Part shown: in pieces, positions 30,662-39,332 of the stretch | Layout of the letters: each line of letters opens with the position of its first letter | How positions within the stretch are numbered: position 1 is the stretch's first letter | Source of the DNA: Nonomuraea soli | GTDB taxonomy: Bacteria > Actinomycetota > Actinomycetes > Streptosporangiales > Streptosporangiaceae | Direction of reading: 5' to 3' | DNA length: 64,000 bases | NCBI RefSeq assembly: GCF_013761175.1 | Contig: NZ_JACDUR010000001.1 | Span: 868,001-932,000 of the forward strand | The notes under the pieces: generated by a model | What the model saw: only the letters and a program-made list of their open reading frames with translations | Told to the model about the DNA's origin: nothing | Databases searched by the model: none | Program-made: the position numbers and the translations under genes

Positions 30662-32986
30662 TCAGCCGCGCTTCCAGAACGGCCTGCGCTCCGGTGTGCC
30701 CTCGGGCCCGGCCAGGCGTGCCAGCACGTCGATCGCCCGCTGCCACAGCGCGCCGACGTCGGCGCCCGGCCGGTCGGCCCGCTCCAGTTCGCGGGCGAGC
30801 GCCTCCAGCTCGGCATGGCCGCCGAGGAAGGCCGCCAGCGCGGACAGGCGGCTCGCCAGGTCGGCCAGATAGAGCTCGCGGTCAGCGGTCACCTCGCGCA
30901 GCCGGACGAGCTCGGCGGCCAGCTGAGCCTGCACGTGGTCGGTGGGGGCGGGTGCGGGACGCATGGCACGCTTGGCGAACCCCCGGCCGCGTGCCGCGGG
31001 CGGCGGCGGGGGACCGGCGGGCGCGCCGGGTGCGACGGGACCTCGCGCGGGTGCGCCTGCCTGGGCGGCTCCTCCGGCGAGGAAGTCGGGCAGGTCGAGC
31101 TCCGCCTCCTGCGCGGAGTAGGCGGCGGGCGCGAAGGAGCGGGAGGCGGGCTTGGGCATCGGCATGGCGGCGGCCATCATCGGCGCCGCGGCGGCCACCG
31201 GCATCTCCCAGCCGCTGGGCAGCTCCACGGGCTGGATCACCCGGTGCTGCGGCCCGCCCTCCGCCACCACCCGGTTGTCGATCGCGACATAGGCGGTGAA
31301 GCGGCACAACACCCCGTGGTCGAGCGAGAGCCGCACGATGCGCGGCTCCAGCGCGTGCTCGCCCATCGCGTAGCGGTCCTCGAGCTCACGCAGCCGCGCC
31401 CGCGCCCACAACGCGGGCAGGGCGGGGTTGGCGACGGTCACCGGGGCGACGCTCTGCTCCCACGGGCTGCCCGCCGCCAGACCGTGCACGGTGAGTGGCC
31501 CCTCGCCGGAGCAGCGCCCGAACACCTGCAGCGGCACTCCGGGGAAGATCGACCCCAGGTGGGTGACCTCCTCCAGCCCCTGGCCCTTCAGGGACAGGTC
31601 GGTGACGAGCGGCGCGCCGATCCTGCGGTGGATCTGCTCCATCGCGGCGTCGAGCCGGTCCTCCGACTCCACCAGCTCGCAGCGGCCCGCGCCGAGCCCC
31701 GCCAGCCGTCCCAGGAACCCGGCGTTGACCGCCCTGTCGATGCCCACCACGTGCACCCGCATGGCCGACAGGGCGCCGCCGACCTGCTCCAGGATGTGGT
31801 CCTCGTTGCCGACCTGGCCGTCGGTGACCAGCACCACGACCCGCTCCCTGCCGGGCTCTCCCAGCAGGGATACCGCCTGGCGCAGCGGGTCGAGCAGTTC
31901 GGTGCCGCCGCGCGCGTCGACCCGCGACAGGTGCTCCACCGCGCGGAAACGGTTGCGGTCGCTCGCCTCGCGCAGCCCGTCGAAGGCGGACTCGACCACG
32001 CTGTCGAAGGCGAGGACGGCGAAGCGGTCGGCGGCGGTGAGGGTGTCGACGATCCTGGCCGCGGCCCGGCGGGCGGCGACCATCTTCCAGCCGCCCATGC
32101 TGCCCGAGCGGTCCAGGAGCAGCACCACGTCACGCGGCACCCGGCCCTCCGGTACGGCGGGCGGCACCACGGTGAGCGAGAAGGCCCCGCCTTCGTCCAC
32201 CTGAAGCGACGTCGAGGCGGCGAAGCCCAGGCGCAGGATGAAGTCACGGTCGAGCCGCTCGCCCGGCCGCACGCTGACCGTCGTGCCCTCCTGCTCCACC
32301 ACGTGCAGGCTGGAGGCCAGCTCCGTCAGCTCCAGCCCGGCCGCGTCGACGGTGGCCGACAGGCTGAGCCGTACCGGATGGGGGAAGCCGGGCAGGAGCA
32401 CGGGCGGCGTGATCCGGGAGGCGTCGGGCACCTGGTCGGTGTCGGGGTAGGCGCCCGAGCCCGCCTGCTCGCCGTCGAGGGGCGCGCCCGGGATGTAGCG
32501 GGGGGCGACCACGAGCGGGAAACGGAAGGTGGCCGCGCCGTCCTCGTACGGCAGCGGCTGGCTGAGCGTCAGCCGGACCGTGACACGCTCGCCGGGCACG
32601 ATGTTGCCCACCGTGATGGTGAAGACGTCGGGGCGGTCCTCCTCCGCGAGCGCCGCGCGCCTGCCCTCGCGCACGGCCTGGGCGTAGTCGGCCCTGGCCT
32701 GGCCGCGCTCCTTGAGCACGCCCTCGATCACCCGGTCGTCGGCCTCCATGCGGAAGCCGGTCACCGCCGCCCTGTCGGGCAGCGGGAAGACGTAGGTGGC
32801 CTCCAGGGAGACGTCGAACGGGTTGCGGAAGCCCTGCGCCACCTCCACGCCGGCGATCAGGCCGGTGATGGACGCCTTGACGTCGAGGGACTCGAGAGGC
32901 AGGTTGCCCTGCTCGGTCCTGAGGGCGCCGAAGCCGGAGTCCTCCAGGGGGAGGCACAGGGTCGGGTCGAGCGAAGTGATCTTCAC
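30662..32986 (-). CDS. VIT domain plus von Willebrand factor A domain protein
   Basis: A 774-residue protein: an N-terminal VIT domain (about 15-150; SLDVKASITGLIAGVEVAQGF, EATYVFPLPDRAAVTGF), a vWA domain (about 290-460) with an intact metal-ion-dependent adhesion site DRSGSMGG and conserved TDGQVGNEDH, then an Ala/Pro-rich linker and a helical C-terminus. No signal peptide is seen. Bacterial VIT-vWA proteins are thought to scaffold protein interactions and are often tied to ATPase or regulator genes. The start overlaps the MerR-type gene stop by four bases, so the regulator and this protein form an operon. Confidence 0.9.
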   Translation of the reverse strand: MKITSLDPTLCLPLEDSGFGALRTEQGNLPLESLDVKASITGLIAGVEVAQGFRNPFDVSLEATYVFPLPDRAAVTGFRMEADDRVIEGVLKERGQARADYAQAVREGRRAALAEEDRPDVFTITVGNIVPGERVTVRLTLSQPLPYEDGAATFRFPLVVAPRYIPGAPLDGEQAGSGAYPDTDQVPDASRITPPVLLPGFPHPVRLSLSATVDAAGLELTELASSLHVVEQEGTTVSVRPGERLDRDFILRLGFAASTSLQVDEGGAFSLTVVPPAVPEGRVPRDVVLLLDRSGSMGGWKMVAARRAAARIVDTLTAADRFAVLAFDSVVESAFDGLREASDRNRFRAVEHLSRVDARGGTELLDPLRQAVSLLGEPGRERVVVLVTDGQVGNEDHILEQVGGALSAMRVHVVGIDRAVNAGFLGRLAGLGAGRCELVESEDRLDAAMEQIHRRIGAPLVTDLSLKGQGLEEVTHLGSIFPGVPLQVFGRCSGEGPLTVHGLAAGSPWEQSVAPVTVANPALPALWARARLRELEDRYAMGEHALEPRIVRLSLDHGVLCRFTAYVAIDNRVVAEGGPQHRVIQPVELPSGWEMPVAAAAPMMAAAMPMPKPASRSFAPAAYSAQEAELDLPDFLAGGAAQAGAPARGPVAPGAPAGPPPPPAARGRGFAKRAMRPAPAPTDHVQAQLAAELVRLREVTADRELYLADLASRLSALAAFLGGHAELEALARELERADRPGADVGALWQRAIDVLARLAGPEGTPERRPFWKRG

Positions 32987-33561
32987 AGGAGGCTCCGTTC
33001 TTCGAGTACCTCGAGGAGCGGCCCGGCGGCGGCCAGGACTGCCTCGATGTCGTGTGGAGTGGGGGTGCGGGTGGCGCCTTCGAGGAGGAGCGTGACGTGC
33101 GGGGTGAGCTTGATGCCGTGCAGCGGCGTGGGGGTCGCAGGGGCGGCTGAGGGAGTGGTCGTCGGGCGTGCCGTCCAGAACCTGGGCGCCGCACGTGTCG
33201 CGCCGGGCGGCGGCTCGGCGGGCGGTGCGTCAGTGAGTGGTGCTTCGGGCGGTGGCGTGTCGGCCACCTTGGCGAGCACTGAGTCGGGCGCCCCCGCCAG
33301 CGCGGCCTGGATCTCGGCGATCGACAGCCCGCTCGCCTGCAGCCGCTTGACGGCCACGAGCTGCAGCAGGTGGCGCCTGCCGTACCTGGCGACCCGGCCG
33401 CGGCGGGTCAGTGGCGGGTCGACCAGGCCGATCGTGGTGTACCAGCGGATGAGCCGCTCGCCGGGCACCTCGCGCACGCGCCCGTTGGCGGCGGGGGATC
33501 CGCCGCCGAGGGCGTCCGCCGCCTGCTGGGCCAGCTCGCCGATCGTCCAGGTCTCGCTCAT
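32983..33561 (-). CDS. MerR family transcriptional regulator with C-terminal Pro-rich extension
   Basis: A 192-residue protein with N-terminal MerR helix-turn-helix (TWTIGELAQQAADAL, RVREVPGERLIRWYTTIGLVDPP, LTRRGRVARYGRRHLLQL), a linker rich in Pro, Thr and Ala, and a conserved-looking C-terminal block (HGIKLTPHVTLLLEGA, DIEAVLAAAGPLLEVL) instead of metal-binding cysteines. The effector is unknown. It is translationally coupled to the VIT-vWA gene. An 18-bp-spaced promoter with a nearly symmetric dyad lies directly upstream, as is typical for autoregulated MerR genes. Confidence 0.88.
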   Translation of the reverse strand: MSETWTIGELAQQAADALGGGSPAANGRVREVPGERLIRWYTTIGLVDPPLTRRGRVARYGRRHLLQLVAVKRLQASGLSIAEIQAALAGAPDSVLAKVADTPPPEAPLTDAPPAEPPPGATRAAPRFWTARPTTTPSAAPATPTPLHGIKLTPHVTLLLEGATRTPTPHDIEAVLAAAGPLLEVLEERSLL

Positions 33562-33567
33562 GCTCCC

Positions 33568-33597
33568 ACAATGACACTGTCATAGTTACAGTGTCAA
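33568..33597 (-). promoter_or_regulatory. MerR-type promoter with 9-bp dyad between -35 and -10
   Basis: On the minus strand TTGACA (33592-33597) and CATTGT (33568-33573) are separated by 18 bp; the dyad TGACACTGT-N7-ACAGTGTCA (33572-33596) fills that spacer. MerR proteins bind such dyads within long-spaced promoters and distort them. The ribosome-binding GGGAG lies five bases before the ATG. Confidence 0.7.
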
Positions 33598-33672
33598 GGT
33601 GGGAAGATTCGGGCGCTGGAAGTGGTTCTTTAAGGGGTAGGACAAACGCCGAACGACGGAGGAAAACAGCTC

Positions 33673-34140
33673 ATGGCACCCATCACCGGCCCGCTGTCCG
33701 GCACTGACAAGGCGACTGTCGCGGAGGCGCTCCAGGGCGCGCTGGTCGACCTCGTCGACCTGTCGCTCGTGGCCAAGCAGGCGCACTGGAACGTCGTAGG
33801 CCCGCACTTCCGTTCCATCCACCTGCAGCTCGACGAGCTCGTCGCCATCGCGCGCGAGCACGCCGACACCATCGCCGAGCGCGCGGTGGCGCTGGGCGTC
33901 AACCCCGACGGCCGCTCGGCCACCGTCGCCGGGAACACCGCCATCCACCAGCCCGAGAACGGCTGGATCGAGGACGGCAAGGTCATCGCCACGATGACCG
34001 ACATCCTGGAGGGCGTCGGCAAGAGGCTGCGCGAGCGCATCGCCGCCACCGAGGAGGCCGACCCGGTCACCCAGGACCTGCTGATCGCCGTCGCCCAGGA
34101 CGTCGAGAAGCAGCACTGGATGTTCCAGGCGCAGCGGTGA
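33673..34140 (+). CDS. dps: Dps family DNA-binding ferritin-like protein
   Basis: A 155-residue Dps/ferritin-like subunit. The inter-subunit ferroxidase residues are present in KQAHWNVVGPHFRSIHLQLDELV (His, His, Asp, Glu). Twelve such subunits form a cage that oxidises iron with peroxide, protecting DNA during starvation and oxidative stress. The ribosome-binding site GGAGG is clear. It ends in a strong intrinsic terminator. It is divergent from the MerR gene; whether that MerR controls it is not known. Confidence 0.94.
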   Translation: MAPITGPLSGTDKATVAEALQGALVDLVDLSLVAKQAHWNVVGPHFRSIHLQLDELVAIAREHADTIAERAVALGVNPDGRSATVAGNTAIHQPENGWIEDGKVIATMTDILEGVGKRLRERIAATEEADPVTQDLLIAVAQDVEKQHWMFQAQR

Positions 34141-34150
34141 CCCCCGCGCG

Positions 34151-34183
34151 GCGCCCGGCAGACGACGGTCTGCCGGGCGTTTT
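34151..34183 (+). terminator. Intrinsic terminator of dps
   Basis: GCCCGGCAGAC (34153-34163) pairs perfectly with GTCTGCCGGGC (34168-34178) around a GACG loop, with one extra C-G pair outside, followed by four T residues (34180-34183). It is 12 bases past the dps stop and faces the convergent KAP gene. Confidence 0.9.
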
Positions 34184-34222
34184 CGCGTTTAGAGGGCCGT
34201 GAGACTCGCGTGGGAAGGGCCG

Positions 34223-37102
34223 TCAGAGCAGGTCGCGGGCCAGCCGGGCGATCGCCGGGCGGGTGGCGAGGAACTGGCGCAGATCCCCCTCGTCGGTGAG
34301 ATCCGCCTCCATGAGGGCGCGGGCCCAGGTGTCGCCGTCGGCGTTCTGCGCCGCCGTCTCCAGGCGGGCCAGCAGGCTGGTGCCCGGATGTGACTCGCGG
34401 CCCAGGGCCGCCAGCAGGTGCGGCCAGCGCACGGTCAGCGCGGCGAGCTTGGCCACCTCCATGTCGGTCACCCTGACGCCTCCCGCCTGGTGGCGGCGGA
34501 AGGTGACGAAGGCGTAGAAGCGGTAGACGTTGAGGTAGCGCTTGACCTCGCGGGGATTGCGCAGGCCCAGCGCGGGGAGGGCGGCCTCGATGGCGCGGAA
34601 GGCGTTCTCGTCGCTGTGGAGCTCGTCGAAGACCCGCTCGGCGGCGATCCTGGCCGGCTCCGACAGCCGTCCTGGCCGGGTGGGGAAACCCAGCGTGTCC
34701 TCGGCCCGATGGGCGGCCTCGTCGAGGGTGTCGATGGTGGGGGCGTGGGCGCGGATGAGGACTTCGAGGTGGTCGACCAGCTCGGGGTGCACGACGGTGC
34801 GGGCGGCGGCGCGGGCGTCGATCCGGGCGGCCGGGGGCACGCTCGCCGCGGGTCCGGACGTCGCGCTCTTGACGCCCGGCTGCGCCGTACTCCCCCCTGT
34901 CGTCTCGGCGACGTGAGGCGCGGGGGCCTCCGGGGAGGGCGGCAGGCCGAGGAGGGTGCGCACGTAGGCGGGCAGGCGCTCGTCGTCGTCGAGCAGCGGC
35001 ACGCTGAGCGGCAGCTGAACGATCTTCTCCAGGAACCTCCACCCGATGCTCTCGTCGGGCAGGTGGCACATCAGCTGCCGATAGGCCACCTGCACGTGCG
35101 CCGCCACCACTTCGGGCTCCATGGCCAGCACGAACACGCAGTTGGGGAACTCCCCGGCCAGGAACAGGTTGATCGCCTCGATGACCTGCGCGACCGTGCT
35201 CGACGAGCACCGGTCGAGGTCGTCGACGAAGACCACCAGCGGCCGGTCCTCGGTGGCGACCAGGGCGAGCACCCGGCGCATGTCCGTCTGCACCAGGTGC
35301 AGGAATCCCGCCTTGGAGCTGTAGGCGTGCTCGGGGATGATCCCGCTGGTCGCGAAGGGGTCGGGCTGGTTGATCAGCGTGCCGAAGGCCCCGTTGGCCG
35401 ATTCGCCGAAGAAGGTGCTCAGCCGCAGGGTGCCGGCCACGACCGAGGCCAGGCATCCGGCCGAGGCCACGCCGGCCGCCGCCTCGGCCAGCCACGGGAA
35501 CAACGTCGACCCGGCCCAGGCCGAGCCCGACAACACGAGCGTGACCGCGAGGCCCAGGGCGACGGGCGCCAGCCTGGTCACGGCCAGCCGGTACATCCGG
35601 CGCCTGACGGCCTCCCTGTCGATGCGCGACAGGTTGAGCTCCAGCCAGAACCGCTCACGGTCGGTGCGCGACATGCGCCCGGTGACCTGGCTGATCAGCT
35701 CGTGCGCCAGCCCGGCCCACACCTGCTCGCCGTTCTGGTACATCCACGGGTTGAACCACACGGTGGGCCGCCAGCCGGGGTCGGCGACGGACTCGGCGCT
35801 GTCGTACGGCACGCCGCCGGTGTGCAGCCGCTGCAGCACCTCGGCGTTGGTGACGTCCCCTGCCCGCCCGCCCAGCCGCAGCGTGCCCGCCGAGCCCGGG
35901 TCGAGCAGCTCGCGCACCATGCGCATCAGCGAGGTCTTGCCCGCCCCCCACGGTCCCTTGATGCCGATGGTCAGCGGCGGCGCGGTGTCGGGGTGGCGGA
36001 TGAAGGCGGCGATGGCCTCCGCGTACACGCGGTGCCCGAGCCGGTCGTCGACGGTCCACTGGTCGGGGGTCAGCCGCGTCCTGGGCGGCACGGGACGGCT
36101 CTCGGCCCGGTGGCGGCGCAGCAGGACCGAGACGCGTGCCGCCTCGTGGGAGGGCATGCGCGCCAGCCCGAGCTCGCGCACGGCCGGGTGCTGCGGCCCG
36201 GTGAGCGCCCATCCGGCCAGTTCGGCGAAGCCGTCGGCGGCCTCCAGCCGGGCGGCCAGGTCGGGGGTGAGCGGCTCCCGCAGCAGGCAGGAGCGCCGGA
36301 GCAGGGTCTGGGCGGCGGGCGACAGGTGCAGGTCGTAGACGCGGGAGGCGATCTCGGCGGGGGTGCGGGGCAGGGACTGCTCGCCCCGCTCTGCCAGGCG
36401 CCGCAGCGTCTCGGCGAGCGGGTCCTCGACCGCCTCGTGCCCGCTCTGCGCCGGGACCAGGGGGAGCGCGTCACCCGGCGGGCGTCCCGCCGAGACCTCG
36501 ACGTCCTCGATGTCGCCGTGGCTGAACAGCATCGGGCACAGCTGGGAGCCGAGGCGCTCGTAGTGCTGCTTGGCCAGGCCGTACAGGTCCTGGACGGTGA
36601 CCCGGCCGCGTCCGGTGAGCAGGCCGTCGGCGAGCACCTCGGTCAGCGAGGGCGCCGCGCCCGGCCGCTCGCCCGCCGCCGCGGACGAGGCGGTGAGCGA
36701 GGCGGTCAGGGCGGCGGCCGCGACCGGCGGGTCGCCCGGCACGTTGAGGCGGGCGTGGCCCGGCTCCTGCGGGCCGGCGGACAGCACCCAGCCGAAGTCC
36801 ACGACGAGCAGCAGCGCGGTGGCGCTGGAATGGCCGACCCCCCGCCCGAAGTCCATGATCAGCTTGGTGAAGGAGCTCGGCACCCATCCGGATCCGGACG
36901 GCCAGCGGATGACCAGCAGCTCCCCGGGCGCGGCCGCGCTCAGGAAGGCGGCCAGCGCGGGGTAGGGATCCTCCCCGGTGTCGGTGGTGACCTCGAAGCC
37001 CGACACCCGCAGGGCGTGGGCGAAGCGGGCCGCCTCGCCGTCGAGGAAGACCAGGGCCCGCCGGGCGCGGATGGCCGGAGGCAGCTCTACCAACGCTGTC
37101 AT
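34223..37102 (-). CDS. Pseudo-caspase domain fused to KAP family P-loop NTPase
   Basis: About 959 residues. Residues 1-203 resemble a caspase-like (C14) domain: strand LLVIRWPSGSG, LLLVVDFGWVLSAG and the diagnostic close (LTEVLADGLLTGRG, VTVQDLYGLAKQHYE, MLFSHGD), but the catalytic His and Cys positions are occupied by other residues. A helical region follows, then a KAP ATPase: Walker A GPWGAGKTS (383-391), two transmembrane helices (about 511-530 and 540-558) and Walker B VVFVDDLD (623-630). KAP NTPases anchor to membranes with the NTPase in the cytosol and are linked to phage defence and conflict systems. ATG 37102 is chosen; a longer frame from 37183 uses codons unlike the rest. Role inferred, not known. 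Confidence 0.85.
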   Translation of the reverse strand: MTALVELPPAIRARRALVFLDGEAARFAHALRVSGFEVTTDTGEDPYPALAAFLSAAAPGELLVIRWPSGSGWVPSSFTKLIMDFGRGVGHSSATALLLVVDFGWVLSAGPQEPGHARLNVPGDPPVAAAALTASLTASSAAAGERPGAAPSLTEVLADGLLTGRGRVTVQDLYGLAKQHYERLGSQLCPMLFSHGDIEDVEVSAGRPPGDALPLVPAQSGHEAVEDPLAETLRRLAERGEQSLPRTPAEIASRVYDLHLSPAAQTLLRRSCLLREPLTPDLAARLEAADGFAELAGWALTGPQHPAVRELGLARMPSHEAARVSVLLRRHRAESRPVPPRTRLTPDQWTVDDRLGHRVYAEAIAAFIRHPDTAPPLTIGIKGPWGAGKTSLMRMVRELLDPGSAGTLRLGGRAGDVTNAEVLQRLHTGGVPYDSAESVADPGWRPTVWFNPWMYQNGEQVWAGLAHELISQVTGRMSRTDRERFWLELNLSRIDREAVRRRMYRLAVTRLAPVALGLAVTLVLSGSAWAGSTLFPWLAEAAAGVASAGCLASVVAGTLRLSTFFGESANGAFGTLINQPDPFATSGIIPEHAYSSKAGFLHLVQTDMRRVLALVATEDRPLVVFVDDLDRCSSSTVAQVIEAINLFLAGEFPNCVFVLAMEPEVVAAHVQVAYRQLMCHLPDESIGWRFLEKIVQLPLSVPLLDDDERLPAYVRTLLGLPPSPEAPAPHVAETTGGSTAQPGVKSATSGPAASVPPAARIDARAAARTVVHPELVDHLEVLIRAHAPTIDTLDEAAHRAEDTLGFPTRPGRLSEPARIAAERVFDELHSDENAFRAIEAALPALGLRNPREVKRYLNVYRFYAFVTFRRHQAGGVRVTDMEVAKLAALTVRWPHLLAALGRESHPGTSLLARLETAAQNADGDTWARALMEADLTDEGDLRQFLATRPAIARLARDLL

Positions 37103-37206
37103 AGGTGAGGAATGTGCCGACTCGGGGAAGCCGTCAGCGTAGGGTTTGCAGAGAGTTTGACGTTCCCCAGCAGCCTCATTCATGTTCCCCCAGTCGGATA
37201 GTGCTC

Positions 37207-38361
37207 ATGTTGCGCAGAACTCTCCTCCGCAATGGCGCCCTGGCGGCCCTGGCCGGTTCGTTGTGGCGCGGCTCGTGCGAGCCCGCGGGGGTGTCACCGG
37301 CCGCCAGGACGACCCCGGCCGGTCCGCAGGCCCCCTACGGCCCGCTGCGCCCGCCGAACACCGACGGCCTGGCCCTGCCGGAGGGCTTCTCCAGCCGCGT
37401 CGTGGCCCGCACCGGCCGCAAGGTGGCCGGTTTGCGCTGGCATCCCGCCCCCGACGGCGGCGCCTGCTTCCCCGACGGCGACGGCTGGATCTACGTGTCG
37501 AACTCCGAGGTGCCCGTGGTCGGCGGCGCCTCGGCGCTGCGGTTCGGCGCCGACGGCCGGGTGCGCGAGGCCTACCGGATCCTGTCGGGCACCGACGTCA
37601 ACTGCGCGGGCGGCGCCACCCCGTGGCGCACGTGGTTGTCGTGCGAGGAGGTCGAGCGCGGCCGGGTCTTCGAGTGCGACCCGTACGGCACGCGCTCGGC
37701 CAGGCCGCGCCTGGCGATGGGCCGCTTCAAGCACGAGGCCGCCGCCTGCGACCCCGAGCACGAGGTCGTCTACCTGACCGAGGACGAGCCCGACGGCTGC
37801 TTCTACCGTTTCACCCCCACCGACTGGGGCGACCTGACCGAGGGCCGGCTGGAGGTGCTGTGCGGCGAGGGGCGCGAGGTGCGCTGGCGCAAGGTGCCGC
37901 AGCCGGCCGCCCTCCACCAGCAGACCCGCCATCAGGTCGAGCAGGCCCGCCACTTCAACGGCGGCGAGGGCTGCTACTTCTCCGGCGGCGTCTGCTACTT
38001 CACCACCAAGGGCGACAACAAGGTCTGGGCCTACGACGCGGAGCGGTCGACGCTGGAGGTGATCTACGACCGTCACTCGCCGCTGACCGGCGTCGACAAC
38101 ATCACCGGCACCCCGGCGGGCGACCTGTTCGTCGCCGAGGACGGCGGCAACATGGAGATCAACGTCATCACCCCCGAGCGGCTGGTCGTGCCGTTCCTGC
38201 GCCTCGACGGCCACGGGCGCTCCGAGATCACGGGACCCGCCTTCTCGCCGGACGGCACGCGGCTGTACTTCTCGTCGCAGCGCGGCCGCAGCGGGGTGCG
38301 CGAGGGCACCGACGGTCACACCTTCGAGGTCACCGGCCCCTTCAGGGCGGCCTCCGGGTGA
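37207..38361 (+). CDS. PhoX family (DUF839) alkaline phosphatase-like protein
   Basis: A 384-residue exported protein. The N-terminus MLRRTLLRNGALAALAGSLW has twin Arg residues and a hydrophobic stretch, compatible with Tat export. Conserved DUF839/PhoX blocks follow, including GRFKHEAAACDPEHEVVYLTEDE, HFNGGEGCYFSGGVCYFTTKGD and GPAFSPDGTRLYFSSQRG. PhoX-type phosphatases release phosphate from organic phosphates, using Ca and Fe; this form is shorter than Pseudomonas PhoX and may be a distant relative. It is divergent from the KAP gene. Confidence 0.85.
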   Translation: MLRRTLLRNGALAALAGSLWRGSCEPAGVSPAARTTPAGPQAPYGPLRPPNTDGLALPEGFSSRVVARTGRKVAGLRWHPAPDGGACFPDGDGWIYVSNSEVPVVGGASALRFGADGRVREAYRILSGTDVNCAGGATPWRTWLSCEEVERGRVFECDPYGTRSARPRLAMGRFKHEAAACDPEHEVVYLTEDEPDGCFYRFTPTDWGDLTEGRLEVLCGEGREVRWRKVPQPAALHQQTRHQVEQARHFNGGEGCYFSGGVCYFTTKGDNKVWAYDAERSTLEVIYDRHSPLTGVDNITGTPAGDLFVAEDGGNMEINVITPERLVVPFLRLDGHGRSEITGPAFSPDGTRLYFSSQRGRSGVREGTDGHTFEVTGPFRAASG

Positions 38362-38383
38362 CGGGCCGCCCCCGAGCTCGTGG

Positions 38384-39313
38384 TCATCGTTCCAGCGTCC
38401 GTGACCAGATCTGCTCGGTGACCGGCAGGCCGTTCTCCGTGCCGGGCTCCGACGACTCCAGCTCGAAGCCCGCCGCCTCGTAGAGCTTGCGCGCGCTGGT
38501 CAGGCAGTCGCGGGTCCACAACATGATCCGCTTGTAGCCGGAGGCGGTCGCGTGCCGCAGGCACTCGTCGAGGAGCCGCCCGCCGATGCCCAGGCCGCGC
38601 GCGGACGGCTCGACGAGCAGCATGCGCAGCTGCGCGGTCTCGGGATCCTTCTCGTAGCAGAAGACGCAGCCCGCCCGCTCGCCGCCGACCTCGGCGATCC
38701 AGCCGGCGTCGGTGCCGGGCCGGTAACCCTCGCAGATGCCCAGGACGACCTTCTCGAAGCCGTGACCCCAGCCGTATTCGCGGGCATAGACCTCGGCGTG
38801 CCGCCACGCCACCCAGCTCAGGTCGCCCGAGCGCGGAGGACGGATCACATACGGCTCGCGGGCGTCGTCGGGCTGGAGCACCTCGCGGATGGCGGCCATG
38901 CTCCGCGCCAGCCGCTGCTGACCTGCCTCGGGCAGGTCGTGGAGCATCGCGCGGACCTGCTCGGCGCTGAGCCGGTCGAGCTCGGCGAAGGCCTGCGAGC
39001 CCGCCTCGGTCAGCCGCAGCACCTGCTTGCGCGCGTCGGCGGCCGAGCGCTCGCGCACGAGGAGCCCCTCGGACTCGAATCGGGTCAGGATGCGGCTGAG
39101 GTATCCGGCGTCGAACCCGAGCATGCGGCGCACCTCGCCGGTCTCGAGCCGGCCCGCCTGGGCCAGCTCGAACAGCACCCGCCCCTCGGCGAGAGAGTAC
39201 GGGGAGCCGTGCATGCCGCTCTGGAGCACGCCGATGACCTTGGTGTAGAAGCGGTTGAACGCCCGGATCTCCGAAACCCTTGCTTCCGTCAACGAATTCA
39301 TTGTCATAGTCAA
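38384..39313 (-). CDS. MarR-type regulator fused to GNAT N-acetyltransferase
   Basis: A 309-residue fusion. Residues 1-145 form a MarR-like winged helix (SLAEGRVLFELAQAGRLETGEVRRMLGFDAGYLSRIL), and residues 150-305 a GNAT domain with acetyl-CoA pyrophosphate loop ARGLGIGGRLLDECLRHA. This bifunctional architecture is common in actinobacteria; the acetyltransferase may sense or modify a metabolite while the DNA-binding part controls an adjacent gene. The Met could be any of the first three (MTMTMN). It diverges from the lactonase gene over only 19 bp. Confidence 0.9.
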   Translation of the reverse strand: MTMTMNSLTEARVSEIRAFNRFYTKVIGVLQSGMHGSPYSLAEGRVLFELAQAGRLETGEVRRMLGFDAGYLSRILTRFESEGLLVRERSAADARKQVLRLTEAGSQAFAELDRLSAEQVRAMLHDLPEAGQQRLARSMAAIREVLQPDDAREPYVIRPPRSGDLSWVAWRHAEVYAREYGWGHGFEKVVLGICEGYRPGTDAGWIAEVGGERAGCVFCYEKDPETAQLRMLLVEPSARGLGIGGRLLDECLRHATASGYKRIMLWTRDCLTSARKLYEAAGFELESSEPGTENGLPVTEQIWSRTLER

Positions 39314-39332
39314 CCATGAGAGGATGCCTGCT

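Noticed and set aside
28712..33574. Very long plus-strand open frame (over 1600 codons)
   Set aside because: It lies opposite the arylsulfatase, VIT-vWA and MerR genes, crosses their boundaries, and has low-complexity composition typical of antisense shadows in high-GC DNA.
36500..37102. Active caspase-like protease
   Set aside because: Catalytic His and Cys positions are substituted.
37103..37183. N-terminal 27-codon extension of the KAP protein
   Set aside because: About half of the third positions are A or T, unlike the gene body; more likely promoter region.
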